Shown: positions 1 to 8,569 of the stretch, piece by piece
How the letters are laid out: every line of letters begins with the position of its first letter
Numbering within the stretch: position 1 is the first letter of the stretch
Source of the DNA: Bacteroides faecalis
Lineage (GTDB): Bacteria; Bacteroidota; Bacteroidia; Bacteroidales; Bacteroidaceae
Reading direction: 5' to 3'
Assembly: GCF_003865075.1 (NCBI RefSeq)
Contig: NZ_BHWB01000005.1
Coordinates: 248,001-312,000, forward strand
Length of the DNA: 64,000 nucleotides
Notes under the pieces: model-generated
The model's input: the letters and a program-made list of their open reading frames with translations, nothing else
What the model was told of the DNA's origin: nothing
The model's database searches: none
Position numbers and translations under genes: made by a program

Positions 1-1
1 T

Positions 2-67
2 GTTCGTTATGACATCGTAGAACCTGTGTTCGAAAACCACAAATTCTACTTCCGTATAAAAAAATAA
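2..67 (+). CDS. 3' end of an unidentified gene (partial)
   Basis: Only the last 21 codons lie in the window, ending in TAA at 65-67. The residues are rich in aromatic and basic side chains (ending FYFRIKK). Nothing in them identifies a family. The AGCS symporter begins 43 bases downstream on the same strand, so the two may be cotranscribed. Confidence 0.5.
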   Translation, partial: VRYDIVEPVFENHKFYFRIKK

Positions 68-110
68 AAAAACACATCGCTATTCCAGATTGGATACTTA
101 ATACTTAATT

Positions 111-1499
111 ATGGGCTTTATCAACGAAATCAATGACTTACTCTGGACTTACATCCTAATAATCATGCTACTTGGTTGTGCTATCTGGTTCAGTGTACGC
201 ACTCGATTCGTACAATTCCGTATGCTGCGCGAAATGATTATATTACTGAGTGAATCTGCCGGAAAAGGTAAACAGGGTGAGAAACATGTATCTTCTTTTC
301 AGGCATTCGCCATATCCATCGCCAGTCGTGTAGGAACAGGTAATCTGGCAGGAGTAGCTACGGCAATTGCCATCGGAGGTCCCGGATCCATATTCTGGAT
401 GTGGGTTATCGCCCTACTCGGTGCATCGAGTGCTTTTATCGAATCCACTTTAGCACAGTTATACAAGATACGTGGAAAAGACTCCTTCATCGGCGGACCA
501 GCCTACTATATGAAAAAAGGATTGAAACAACCCTGGATGGGCATGCTCTTCGCCGTACTTATCAGCATCACTTTCGGTTTTGCTTTCAACTCCGTACAAA
601 GCAATACCATTTGCGCTGCAGCAGAGCACGCTTTCGGATTTGATCATATTATATTAGGTAGCATTCTGACTGTGCTGACATTGGTTATTATCTTCGGAGG
701 TATTCATCGCATCGCGCGTGTCAGTAGCATTATTGTGCCAATTATGGCATTAGGATATATAGGACTGGCTTTCATTATTGTTTTGCTCAATATTACCCAT
801 TTACCAGGAGTTATCTCACTCATCATCGGTGATGCTTTCGGTTGGGAACAGGCTTTGGGCGGAGGAGTCGGTATCGCATTGATGCAAGGTATCAAACGTG
901 GACTATTCAGTAATGAAGCCGGAATGGGTTCTGCACCGAATGCAGCGGCTACTGCGCACGTCTCGCATCCGGTTAAACAAGGATTAATACAGACATTGGC
1001 TGTGTTTACGGATACCTTATTAATCTGTACCTGTACGGCATTCATTATCTTGTTTAGTGATGCTCCGCTGGATGGTTCTGCCAATGGTGTGCAACTAACC
1101 CAACAAGCATTAACAAATGAAATAGGTGCGTCGGGGAGTATCTTTGTTGCCATAGCACTTTTCTTTTTTGCATTTAGCAGTATATTGGGGAATTATTATT
1201 ACGGAGAAGCCAATATTCGTTTTATCACCCAAAGAAAATGGGTACTTTATGTTTACCGGATATTAGTCAGCGGCATGGTACTTTTCGGAGCACTTGCCAC
1301 GCTAGACATGGTTTGGAGTCTGGCCGATATTACCATGGCACTAATGGCAATCTGTAACCTGATCGCTATCCTTTTCCTCGGGAAATATGCAATTCGTCTG
1401 CTCGCTGACTATCGTGCCCAGAAGAAAGCCGGTATTTCAAGCCCAGTTTTCAAAAAAGAAAGAATGCCGGACATCGAAAAGGACATCGAATGTTGGTGA
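111..1499 (+). CDS. AGCS family sodium/alanine (amino acid) symporter
   Basis: Inner-membrane symporter of the alanine-or-glycine:cation symporter family, which brings in alanine or glycine with Na+. The 462 residues match the usual family length of about 440-480. Family hallmarks are visible: a GTGNLAGVATAI segment near residue 76 followed by GGPGSIFWMWV, the GGPAYYM turn near residue 127, and the SNEAGMGSAPNAAA signature near residue 268. About ten hydrophobic segments are present and the C-terminus is short and basic. The start ATG at 111 is followed directly by an ordinary family N-terminus (INDLLWTYILI). The substrate is not readable from sequence: alanine and glycine are the family norm, but some members take glutamine. 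A promoter for the next gene overlaps its 3' end. Confidence 0.9.
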   Translation: MGFINEINDLLWTYILIIMLLGCAIWFSVRTRFVQFRMLREMIILLSESAGKGKQGEKHVSSFQAFAISIASRVGTGNLAGVATAIAIGGPGSIFWMWVIALLGASSAFIESTLAQLYKIRGKDSFIGGPAYYMKKGLKQPWMGMLFAVLISITFGFAFNSVQSNTICAAAEHAFGFDHIILGSILTVLTLVIIFGGIHRIARVSSIIVPIMALGYIGLAFIIVLLNITHLPGVISLIIGDAFGWEQALGGGVGIALMQGIKRGLFSNEAGMGSAPNAAATAHVSHPVKQGLIQTLAVFTDTLLICTCTAFIILFSDAPLDGSANGVQLTQQALTNEIGASGSIFVAIALFFFAFSSILGNYYYGEANIRFITQRKWVLYVYRILVSGMVLFGALATLDMVWSLADITMALMAICNLIAILFLGKYAIRLLADYRAQKKAGISSPVFKKERMPDIEKDIECW

Positions 1500-1524
1500 A
1501 ACCCAACTGTTTTTCTTACCTTTG
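1493..1524 (+). promoter_or_regulatory. Bacteroides-type promoter for the gene at 1613
   Basis: TTG at 1493-1495 and TACCTTTG at 1517-1524 are 21 bases apart, matching the Bacteroidetes -33/-7 consensus. The upstream element lies in the last codons of the symporter gene. The predicted leader is about 80 bases. Confidence 0.65.
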
Positions 1525-1612
1525 CATCCAAATTAGTGAACGGCAAACTAATATCGTTTGATCCTGTGCACTTTATTCTCTAATTTGTAACCTGTAATTT
1601 GTAAACATAACA

Positions 1613-2245
1613 ATGGGCTTATTTGGTTTATTCAAGAAAAAATCCGATGAAACAAAAGTCGGCAACGTAGAAGATTTTATATCACTGACCCGGGTCTATT
1701 TCCAATCAGTAATTGCTACGAACCTAGGTATCACAAACATTCGTTTTTTACCTGATGTAGCTAACTTCAAACGTCTTTTTAAAGTGCCGACGCAAAACGG
1801 AAAACTGGGACTTGCCGAAAAAACTGCTTCACGCAAAATGTTGATGCAGGATTACGGTCTGAGCGAAGGCTTTTTTAAAGAGATTGATGCATCTGTTAAA
1901 CGGAACTGCCGCACTCAGAACGATATCCAGTCTTACTTATTTATGTATCAAGGATTCTCTAACGACCTGATGATGTTGATGGGTAACCTGATGCAATGGA
2001 AATTCCGTATGCCTTCTATTTTTAAGAAAGCTCTTTATGGAATGACCCAAAAAACAGTACACGATGTATGTACTAAATTAGTATGGAAAGCTGACGACGT
2101 GCACAAGACTGCCACTGCTGTCCGCCAATACAAAGAACGTCTGGGATATTCGGAAGATTGGATGACGGAATATGTGTACAATATCGTAATGCTCGCTAAA
2201 AAAGAGCCTAAACGGAAAGATGACGACACAGAGACGAAAAAATAA
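1613..2245 (+). CDS. conserved Bacteroidales protein of unknown function
   Basis: A 210-residue soluble protein with a short Gly-Phe-Lys N-terminus (MGLFGLFKKKS) and a highly charged tail (KKEPKRKDDDTETKK). I do not recognise a characterised family. The middle is predicted to be mainly helical with many conserved-looking aromatic and basic residues, and there is no signal peptide or transmembrane segment. It is flanked by its own promoter (1493-1524) and a strong hairpin terminator (2299-2330), so it is probably transcribed alone. The amphipathic N-terminus suggests possible membrane or complex association, but this is inference. Confidence 0.8.
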   Translation: MGLFGLFKKKSDETKVGNVEDFISLTRVYFQSVIATNLGITNIRFLPDVANFKRLFKVPTQNGKLGLAEKTASRKMLMQDYGLSEGFFKEIDASVKRNCRTQNDIQSYLFMYQGFSNDLMMLMGNLMQWKFRMPSIFKKALYGMTQKTVHDVCTKLVWKADDVHKTATAVRQYKERLGYSEDWMTEYVYNIVMLAKKEPKRKDDDTETKK

Positions 2246-2298
2246 ATCGTTCGAAATGTTAGAAAGAAAAAAATAATCGTAAAGAATAATATGGTAGG

Positions 2299-2330
2299 AA
2301 AAGCGAAGTTAGATAAACTCCGCTTTTTTT
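2299..2330 (+). terminator. Rho-independent terminator after the gene at 1613
   Basis: Stem AAAGCG-A-AGTT pairs with AACT-C-CGCTTT across a five-base loop, with one A/C mismatch, and is followed by a run of seven T. Confidence 0.8.
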
Positions 2331-2406
2331 GTTATCTTTATAGAGTATTTTACTTCCGCAAGATCCCCAAAAGCTTCAGAAGGACATTATTTACCTGTTT
2401 GTTGAA

Positions 2407-2494
2407 TATTAATAGTCCACTTCTCAACTATTAATAACCTACATTCCAGCTATTAATACTCTACATTTCAGTTATTAATAGTCTGCAAACAGGC
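2407..2494. repeat. four tandem copies of a 22-bp repeat
   Basis: TATTAATA, itself a perfect palindrome, begins at 2407, 2429, 2451 and 2473, exactly every 22 bases. The units share the pattern TATTAATAnyCyrCwttyCarc. A 22-bp spacing puts each site about two helical turns from the next on the same DNA face. It lies about 130 bases upstream of the kamA-like gene. Confidence 0.8.
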
Positions 2495-2621
2495 TGTAAA
2501 CGATATAGGAACGGGTTTATCGACACACTTGCGAAAGCTAGACAAATCGATAATGACAAATAGAAGTATCTACTACATCAATTTTAGACTTATTAATTAA
2601 CCAATAAAAGAAGAATCGCTT

Positions 2622-4793
2622 ATGAAACAAAAGAAAATGCTTACACTTACTCTTTCACAGTTAAAACAGATCTATAGCCAGGACATACCGGAGTTGATGG
2701 AAATAGCAACAAGAAACTCAACTATTGAGGATTTCAAATCTAACTTATCACTATATCTGGATACCTGCAAAATAGATGGAGAAATAGCGGAAGAGGCAAG
2801 AGAGCAAATTCGACTCTTACTACATTATGATGGGCTAAATGTCCATGAACTGTCTATGGGACAGGATATGCCAGTACAGACAATTCGGTTGCTTTATCAG
2901 TTTCTGACAGGGATGTTGGAGAATGTAGAAATGCCGACGGATTTGTTTATAGAAATCTTTCAGCTGTTCAAGAGGCTGAAAGGGGAAGAGGTTTCCATAC
3001 CATCACCCCAACGTATCAAAAACCGCAGCGATCGCTGGGCTACAGGACTGGATGAAGAAGTACAGGAGATACGTGCTGAAAATAAAGAGCGGATGTTACA
3101 TTTGCTAATCCAAAAAATAGAGAACCGGAAATCAAAACCTTCGGTACGGTTTCATTTTGAAGAAGGAATGAGTTACGAGGAGAAATACCAATTGGTAAGT
3201 GAGTGGTGGAATGATTTCCGTTTTCATCTGGCAATGGCAATAAAAAGTCCGATTGAGTTAAATCGCTTTTTAGGGAATTCACTTTCCTCCGAAACGATGT
3301 ATTTGCTTTATAAAGCCCGGAAGAAAGAAATGCCATTCTTTGCAACACCCTATTACCTTTCATTGCTTAATGTGAGTGGAGAAGGCTACAATGATGAAGC
3401 AATCCGAAGTTACATCATTTATTCACCGAGGTTGGTGGAGACTTATGGAAATATCCACGCCTGGGAAAAGGAAGATATTATAGAAGCCGGGAAGCCGAAT
3501 GCCGCCGGATGGATAATCCCCGGACATAACATTCACCGACGCTATCCGGAAGTAGCAATTTTAATTCCGGATACCATGGGGCGTGCTTGCGGAGGACTTT
3601 GTGCTTCTTGCCAACGTATGTACGACTTTCAAAGTGAACGGTTGAATTTTGAATTTGAAAGTTTAAAACCGAAGGAAAGTTGGGAACATAAATTGCGCCG
3701 ATTGATGACTTATTTTGAAGAAGACACCCAGTTGAGAGATATTCTTATCACCGGAGGTGATGCGCTAATGAGTCAAAACAAGACACTACGAAATATTTTG
3801 GAGGCTGTCTACCGCATGGCGGTACGCAAACAGAAAGCAAACCTCGAACGTCCGGACGGAGAGAAATATGCAGAGTTACAACGAGTACGGTTAGGCTCCC
3901 GCCTACTGGCCTATTTGCCGATGCGTATTAATGATGAATTGATTGATATCTTACGGGAATTTAAAGAAAAGGCTTCGGCTATCGGAGTCAAACAATTTAT
4001 CATTCAGACTCACTTCCAGACTCCTTTGGAGGTTACTCCTGAAGCAAAAGAGGCTATCCGAAAAATTATTTCCGGTGGATGGACTATTACCAATCAGTTG
4101 GTGTATACGGTTGCCGCTTCCCGTCGGGGACATACGACACGACTTCGCCAAGTACTCAACTCATTAGGTGTAGTATGTTATTATACTTTCTCTGTGAAGG
4201 GATTTAATGAGAACTATGCGGTATTTACACCCAATAGCCGTTCGATGCAGGAACAGATGGAAGAGAAAATATACGGACGAATGACTCCAGAACAGGCAGA
4301 AGAGTTATACAAACTGCTGGAAATTAAAACTGAAACAAATGAAGATATCAAGAATGGTAATGAGAAGTCTCAAGCAACCATAAAAAAAGAGCCCAAAGAA
4401 GGTACCGCTACTTTGATCAGGCGCTTTATGAAAAAACATCATCTACCTTTTCTGGCCACTGACCGCAGTGTCTTAAATTTACCGGCCATCGGTAAAAGCA
4501 TGACATTCCAGTTGGTAGGACTGACTGAGGATGGAAAACGTATTCTTCGCTTTGAGCATGACGGAACACGTCGTCATAGCCCGATTATCGGAAAGATGGG
4601 TGAAATCTATATTGTAGAGAATAAATCATTGGCTGCCTATCTACGTCAATTAGGGAAAATGGGAGAAGATCCGGAAGAGTATGCTTCTATCTGGAACTAT
4701 ACAAAAGGGGAAACCGAACCTCGTTTCAGTTTATACGAGTATCCCGACTTCTCCTTCCATATGACAGAAAGAATGAGTAACCTGATGATTTAA
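2622..4793 (+). CDS. KamA-like radical SAM protein (lysine 2,3-aminomutase family), long form
   Basis: A 723-residue radical SAM protein. The iron-sulfur motif CGGLCASC has cysteines at about 323, 327 and 330 (CxxxCxxC), and the SAM-binding TGGD lies at about 377, followed by a block like the RIGTR..LP.RI segment of lysine 2,3-aminomutases. Known family members act on lysine, glutamate or beta-lysine with PLP and SAM and are usually about 400-470 residues. Here about 300 extra helical residues precede the radical core, and a linker plus a second domain follow it (after residue 575, roughly 150 residues). The substrate is therefore uncertain and aminomutase activity is an inference. Its TAA shares bases with the stop codon of the convergent permease gene (TTAA at 4790-4793). 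The upstream 22-bp repeats may regulate it. Confidence 0.75.
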   Translation: MKQKKMLTLTLSQLKQIYSQDIPELMEIATRNSTIEDFKSNLSLYLDTCKIDGEIAEEAREQIRLLLHYDGLNVHELSMGQDMPVQTIRLLYQFLTGMLENVEMPTDLFIEIFQLFKRLKGEEVSIPSPQRIKNRSDRWATGLDEEVQEIRAENKERMLHLLIQKIENRKSKPSVRFHFEEGMSYEEKYQLVSEWWNDFRFHLAMAIKSPIELNRFLGNSLSSETMYLLYKARKKEMPFFATPYYLSLLNVSGEGYNDEAIRSYIIYSPRLVETYGNIHAWEKEDIIEAGKPNAAGWIIPGHNIHRRYPEVAILIPDTMGRACGGLCASCQRMYDFQSERLNFEFESLKPKESWEHKLRRLMTYFEEDTQLRDILITGGDALMSQNKTLRNILEAVYRMAVRKQKANLERPDGEKYAELQRVRLGSRLLAYLPMRINDELIDILREFKEKASAIGVKQFIIQTHFQTPLEVTPEAKEAIRKIISGGWTITNQLVYTVAASRRGHTTRLRQVLNSLGVVCYYTFSVKGFNENYAVFTPNSRSMQEQMEEKIYGRMTPEQAEELYKLLEIKTETNEDIKNGNEKSQATIKKEPKEGTATLIRRFMKKHHLPFLATDRSVLNLPAIGKSMTFQLVGLTEDGKRILRFEHDGTRRHSPIIGKMGEIYIVENKSLAAYLRQLGKMGEDPEEYASIWNYTKGETEPRFSLYEYPDFSFHMTERMSNLMI

Positions 4794-6118
4794 TTCTTCT
4801 TACTTTCTTCTTTCACCCGTATTACTATATTGGTAATAATTGCAGTCAAACCTCCGGTAGTAATTCCAGAAGAGAAAATACTTCGAATTGCTTCCGGAGC
4901 TTGTTTTAATACGTCCGGCATTAATTCTACCCCTAGTCCTAAAGACAAGCTCACTGCCAAAACCAATGTTTCCTTCCGTCCTATTTCCTGAGATGCGATA
5001 ATACGGATACCGGCAGCAGCTACCGTACCAAACATCAGCAAGGTTGCACCTCCTAATACCGGATCGGGCATCAAAGAGAATACGGCTCCTACAATAGGAA
5101 ATAGCCCTAAAAGAATAAGCATAACGGCAATATAATAGCCAACATAACGGCTGGCAACTCCGGTCAATTGAATAATGCCATTATTCTGTGCAAAGATGGA
5201 ATTTGGAAATGAATTGAATACTCCTGCCAGAAAAGAATTGAATCCATCTGCCATTACACCACCGGAAACACGTTTCAAATAGGCATCTCCCTCAATAGGA
5301 TAACCGGAAATCATAGAATTGGCGGTCACATCTCCAGTAGCTTCAATAGCAGTAATCAGATAGACCAAACCAATAGCAATAAAAGAAGAAATATTAAATT
5401 CAATGCCGTATTTAAAAGGTTGGGGAATATTAAAACCCATCAACATCTCCGCATTCAAGGAACTCATATTGACTTTTCCCAAAACAAAAGCAAGACCGTA
5501 ACCGAGACAGAGTCCCAAGACGATAGAACTCATGCGGAGATATTTGTTTTTGCAACGATTGAAATACAGAACGCTCAATAGCACTAATGCAGCGATAGAA
5601 AGATTTTCCCACGCACCGAATGTACCGTTATCCATGGCAGCAAAACCTCCGCCACAAGATACAATCCCTACTTTTATCAAACTCAACCCGATTAATAATA
5701 CGACAATGCCGGATACCAGTGGAGTAATGATATTGCGCAGATACTTGAATGTACGACTGACAATCATTTCAATAGGAGCTGCCGTCATACAGGAACCGAA
5801 TATTAGAGGAAGCCCCCCTACCATCCCTGTAGCTATAATCGGACCGATAAAAGAAAAGCTGGTTCCTTGTATACAAAGTAAACCTGCTCCGAAGGGACCG
5901 ATACGACGACATTGAATAAAGGTGGAAACACCTGAGGCAAAAAGCGACATGGATACCAAAAAGCCTGTCTTTTCGACATCCAGTTTGAGAGCACTAGCTA
6001 TAATAAGAGGTGGAGTAATGATAGCCACAAAAATAGCCAGCAAATGTTGTAATGCAGCAAACAGGGCTTCTTTAAAAGGGGGGCGGTCTTCCACGCCATA
6101 GATTAAATCAGTTTTCAT
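4790..6118 (-). CDS. NCS2 family uracil/xanthine permease
   Basis: Inner-membrane nucleobase:cation symporter-2 of 442 residues with about 12-14 hydrophobic segments. The family signature QNNGIIQLTGVASRYVG starts near residue 311 and resembles the xanthine/urate branch more than the uracil branch. Upstream hallmarks include QHLLAIFVAIITPPL near the N-terminus. It probably imports purines such as xanthine or guanine with a cation. It lies 58 bases after the DUF5020 gene on the same strand and probably forms an operon with it. DUF5020 resembles the Tsx nucleoside channel, which gives a matching outer- and inner-membrane pair. It converges with the radical SAM gene, sharing TTAA. Confidence 0.9.
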   Translation of the reverse strand: MKTDLIYGVEDRPPFKEALFAALQHLLAIFVAIITPPLIIASALKLDVEKTGFLVSMSLFASGVSTFIQCRRIGPFGAGLLCIQGTSFSFIGPIIATGMVGGLPLIFGSCMTAAPIEMIVSRTFKYLRNIITPLVSGIVVLLIGLSLIKVGIVSCGGGFAAMDNGTFGAWENLSIAALVLLSVLYFNRCKNKYLRMSSIVLGLCLGYGLAFVLGKVNMSSLNAEMLMGFNIPQPFKYGIEFNISSFIAIGLVYLITAIEATGDVTANSMISGYPIEGDAYLKRVSGGVMADGFNSFLAGVFNSFPNSIFAQNNGIIQLTGVASRYVGYYIAVMLILLGLFPIVGAVFSLMPDPVLGGATLLMFGTVAAAGIRIIASQEIGRKETLVLAVSLSLGLGVELMPDVLKQAPEAIRSIFSSGITTGGLTAIITNIVIRVKEESKKN

Positions 6119-6176
6119 CCGATAGTTTATTCAATAATTCATGTTAGGTTCACACATTAAGATAGCAATTCAACGC

Positions 6177-6884
6177 TTACTTTAATGTCCATTTCAAAGC
6201 TAAAGTCGGAATGGTATAAAAACCGTCTCTTCCTCCAAAGTTGTTACTTAGTTCCAACTCAGAACCGACGCTCAAATTAAAATTCTTATTCACACCTTTA
6301 ATGCGGTTCAGGTTTACCCAAAACTGAGGTTCCGAAAGGAAGATAGTCTTTCCGTAGTTTGTCTCCTCGCGCCACCAGTCGGCAAAACCGGAAAAGGTGA
6401 GTAGATCACGACAGAAATTCAGATACCAGGTACCTGTCAGCTGAAAGTTGTTGGGTGAATGATGTTTTTGAATATACTTATACATGGCTGTCAATGTGAA
6501 ACCTCTAGAAAAGGTAACATTATTGTAGGTATAAGTAGCTCCTGCCAGATATGCATTTTTGTAAGAATAACCTTTTGCCAAACCACCATTATACTCAATA
6601 TGTGCAGAGAATGGACCTTTCCAAAACTTCAATTCACGTGCAATTTCCCAATAGGCGGAAGCAACCCCGGAAGAGGTATAATCCATATCCACAAAGAAAT
6701 AAGTGCTACCCCAGTTATCCGGTTGGAATTTCTCGACAGTAGAAGTGAATAAAGGACGCTCTTTCAAATCTTTGTCGTACAACGAACGCCCGAAGTCATA
6801 ATGTAGCTGAATGTTTTGCGCTTTGAGTTCCGGCACCGCGAAAAAGAGCATACACAGAAAAAGAGCAAAAATGATCTGTTTCAT
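6177..6884 (-). CDS. DUF5020 outer-membrane protein, Tsx-like
   Basis: A 235-residue protein with a clear signal peptide (MKQIIFALFLCMLFFAVPELKAQ) and alternating aromatic beta-strand pattern ending in LKWTLK, as expected for a small outer-membrane barrel. It matches what I know of DUF5020, a Bacteroidetes family related in sequence pattern to the nucleoside-specific channel Tsx (for example NWGSTYFFVDMDY near the N-terminus, a W.EI..E block and a C-terminal strand). It probably passes nucleosides or nucleobases to the permease downstream. It has its own promoter (6909-6916) just upstream, and follows the SusC/SusD pair on the same strand. Confidence 0.75.
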   Translation of the reverse strand: MKQIIFALFLCMLFFAVPELKAQNIQLHYDFGRSLYDKDLKERPLFTSTVEKFQPDNWGSTYFFVDMDYTSSGVASAYWEIARELKFWKGPFSAHIEYNGGLAKGYSYKNAYLAGATYTYNNVTFSRGFTLTAMYKYIQKHHSPNNFQLTGTWYLNFCRDLLTFSGFADWWREETNYGKTIFLSEPQFWVNLNRIKGVNKNFNLSVGSELELSNNFGGRDGFYTIPTLALKWTLK

Positions 6885-6908
6885 AATAGATGTGTTTTAA
6901 TGAAGGTA

Positions 6909-6916
6909 CAAAAATA
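6909..6916 (-). promoter_or_regulatory. -7 box of the DUF5020-permease promoter
   Basis: Reads TATTTTTG on the minus strand, 25 bases from the DUF5020 start. The -33 element is weak (TGTG region). Confidence 0.5.
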
Positions 6917-6956
6917 GTTAAACGGACACACATATACACATTACTATGACCAATTT

Positions 6957-8555
6957 TTATTTCAGGTTATTATTTCCTGTATCCCACCAAAGTCTCGTAC
7001 CTCCATTATCATCGTCCCCCAAAGCTTTCACAAGAGCGAGATACTGTTCGAGATCTTCCGTTTGCAGCGTACCGGGAAAGCAAAGACGACGTATCATTAT
7101 CTCCGTATCGATACTTCCGTTTTTGCTATGGTTGAAACGTACAGGGAACAAACGGGGATATCCTGTCCGCCGTTGCTCTGCCCATGCTTCACAACCTTCA
7201 GGAAACATAGCAATCCATTTTTGAGTGATGATTCTTTCTAGCTTTATCTCTTTATCGTCTTGGGGATTCCACTTCGGTGAAACTTTACAACGAGCTTCTA
7301 TATTATTGGCACTTTCAAAAGTATCCACAAAATCAATAGCTGTCCGTTCACAATTCAAATAGTCCTCTACTTGATATATACCGCATTGGTGAAAAGAAGT
7401 TATTATTCCGTTTCGATAGCAGGTTTCTTCATCCTCATCTGTCCATCCACGCAAAGCAGCTTCGGCACGCAGAAACCAAATCTCCGCAGGCGTCATCAGA
7501 GGCGCATCCGTACTTTGATTACAAGATAATTTAGAGAGTCCGGCATAATGATTGTGTGCAAAACATGTTCCCTGACGAATTCCACGATATTCCCCCTTAT
7601 ACTTTTCATCCGTACAAGATTCAAAATAGACTTTTAGTCGCGGATCTTCAAAACCTTTCAGAATAGATTCCATAGCAGCACTCATATAAGTTTCATTCCA
7701 GACACGATTTAATTCACCCAACGGATTGGTATAACCGGATTTTGTTAAGACTGCTACTCCTTCTGTTTCAGCTTCAAAAACACCATATTCATTCTCCAAT
7801 CCTTTGAGAAATTCCAGACGGGCTTTATCCGGATCAACCGCAGAAAGGCGCATGGACAAACGCATCCGTAAAGAGTTGGCGAACTTGACCCATGTGGAAT
7901 ATTTACCATCCAGCAAAATATCAAAACGAGCAAATCCGTTAGATTCGGGTTTCTCCTCTATTATATAACCAGTAAGAGCAACCACAGCAGAATCCAGCTC
8001 ATTAAAAAACTCATAATAAACATCTTTCTGAGTATCAGGTTGATAATGACTTTGTGCGTCAGCAAAGTGTTTATAAATAACAGGACCATAATAATCTGTC
8101 ATACGATGCATTACTTCTACCTTTAGTATTTTTGTTATGCCGAACAAAGCCGGTTGCTCATGACGAGTTGCATTTTCCGACTGAAATATCTGTGGAAAAA
8201 TATAAGAATATATATTTGTCCACATGGCACTATTCCAACCGTCCTGCAGGTTATAATCAGAATTATGCGTACCTCCGTTCAAAGGTTTACTATCATGCAT
8301 ATACCCACAAAACATATCTGCATTCAGATTTTGTATCAGCTGGAAAGGCCAATTTTTCCCTTTCCCATAATCATAATTAAAATAAATGCCTTGCTGAATA
8401 ATTCCCAATCGAATCCCATAACCATTGTCGTCAATAATCAAATCTTCATCGGTAATACCGGATAAGTCTGTATTGAACTCACGAAACTTTCCGGTACATG
8501 CGACAGACAGTAACAGGACACCCAACAAGCATATGTATGTGTACTTCTTCATCAT
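6957..8555 (-). CDS. SusD/RagB-like outer-membrane substrate-binding lipoprotein
   Basis: A 532-residue surface lipoprotein with signal peptide and lipobox (LLLSVAC, Cys at about 20) and a SusD-type alpha-helical TPR fold. The C-terminal region carries the usual RITQKWIAMFPEG.EAWAEQRRTGYP block of SusD proteins. It partners the SusC-like transporter 14 bases upstream, forming a lid over the barrel. The sequence type fits the branch often named SusD-like_2 or SusD/RagB, which includes members that bind peptides or other non-glycan ligands. No glycoside hydrolase, sulfatase, or regulator is next to the pair, so the ligand cannot be read from context. The next genes downstream are purine transport genes. 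Confidence 0.88.
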   Translation of the reverse strand: MMKKYTYICLLGVLLLSVACTGKFREFNTDLSGITDEDLIIDDNGYGIRLGIIQQGIYFNYDYGKGKNWPFQLIQNLNADMFCGYMHDSKPLNGGTHNSDYNLQDGWNSAMWTNIYSYIFPQIFQSENATRHEQPALFGITKILKVEVMHRMTDYYGPVIYKHFADAQSHYQPDTQKDVYYEFFNELDSAVVALTGYIIEEKPESNGFARFDILLDGKYSTWVKFANSLRMRLSMRLSAVDPDKARLEFLKGLENEYGVFEAETEGVAVLTKSGYTNPLGELNRVWNETYMSAAMESILKGFEDPRLKVYFESCTDEKYKGEYRGIRQGTCFAHNHYAGLSKLSCNQSTDAPLMTPAEIWFLRAEAALRGWTDEDEETCYRNGIITSFHQCGIYQVEDYLNCERTAIDFVDTFESANNIEARCKVSPKWNPQDDKEIKLERIITQKWIAMFPEGCEAWAEQRRTGYPRLFPVRFNHSKNGSIDTEIMIRRLCFPGTLQTEDLEQYLALVKALGDDDNGGTRLWWDTGNNNLK

Positions 8556-8569
8556 CTCCCCTCCTACCT

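Larger units (their letters stand above)
2246..2621. other. intergenic region with terminator and tandem repeat
   Basis: This 376-base gap holds the terminator at 2299-2330 and a four-copy 22-bp tandem repeat at 2407-2494, listed separately. No open frame of convincing composition is present. The remaining bases probably form the promoter and leader of the radical SAM gene. Confidence 0.6.
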
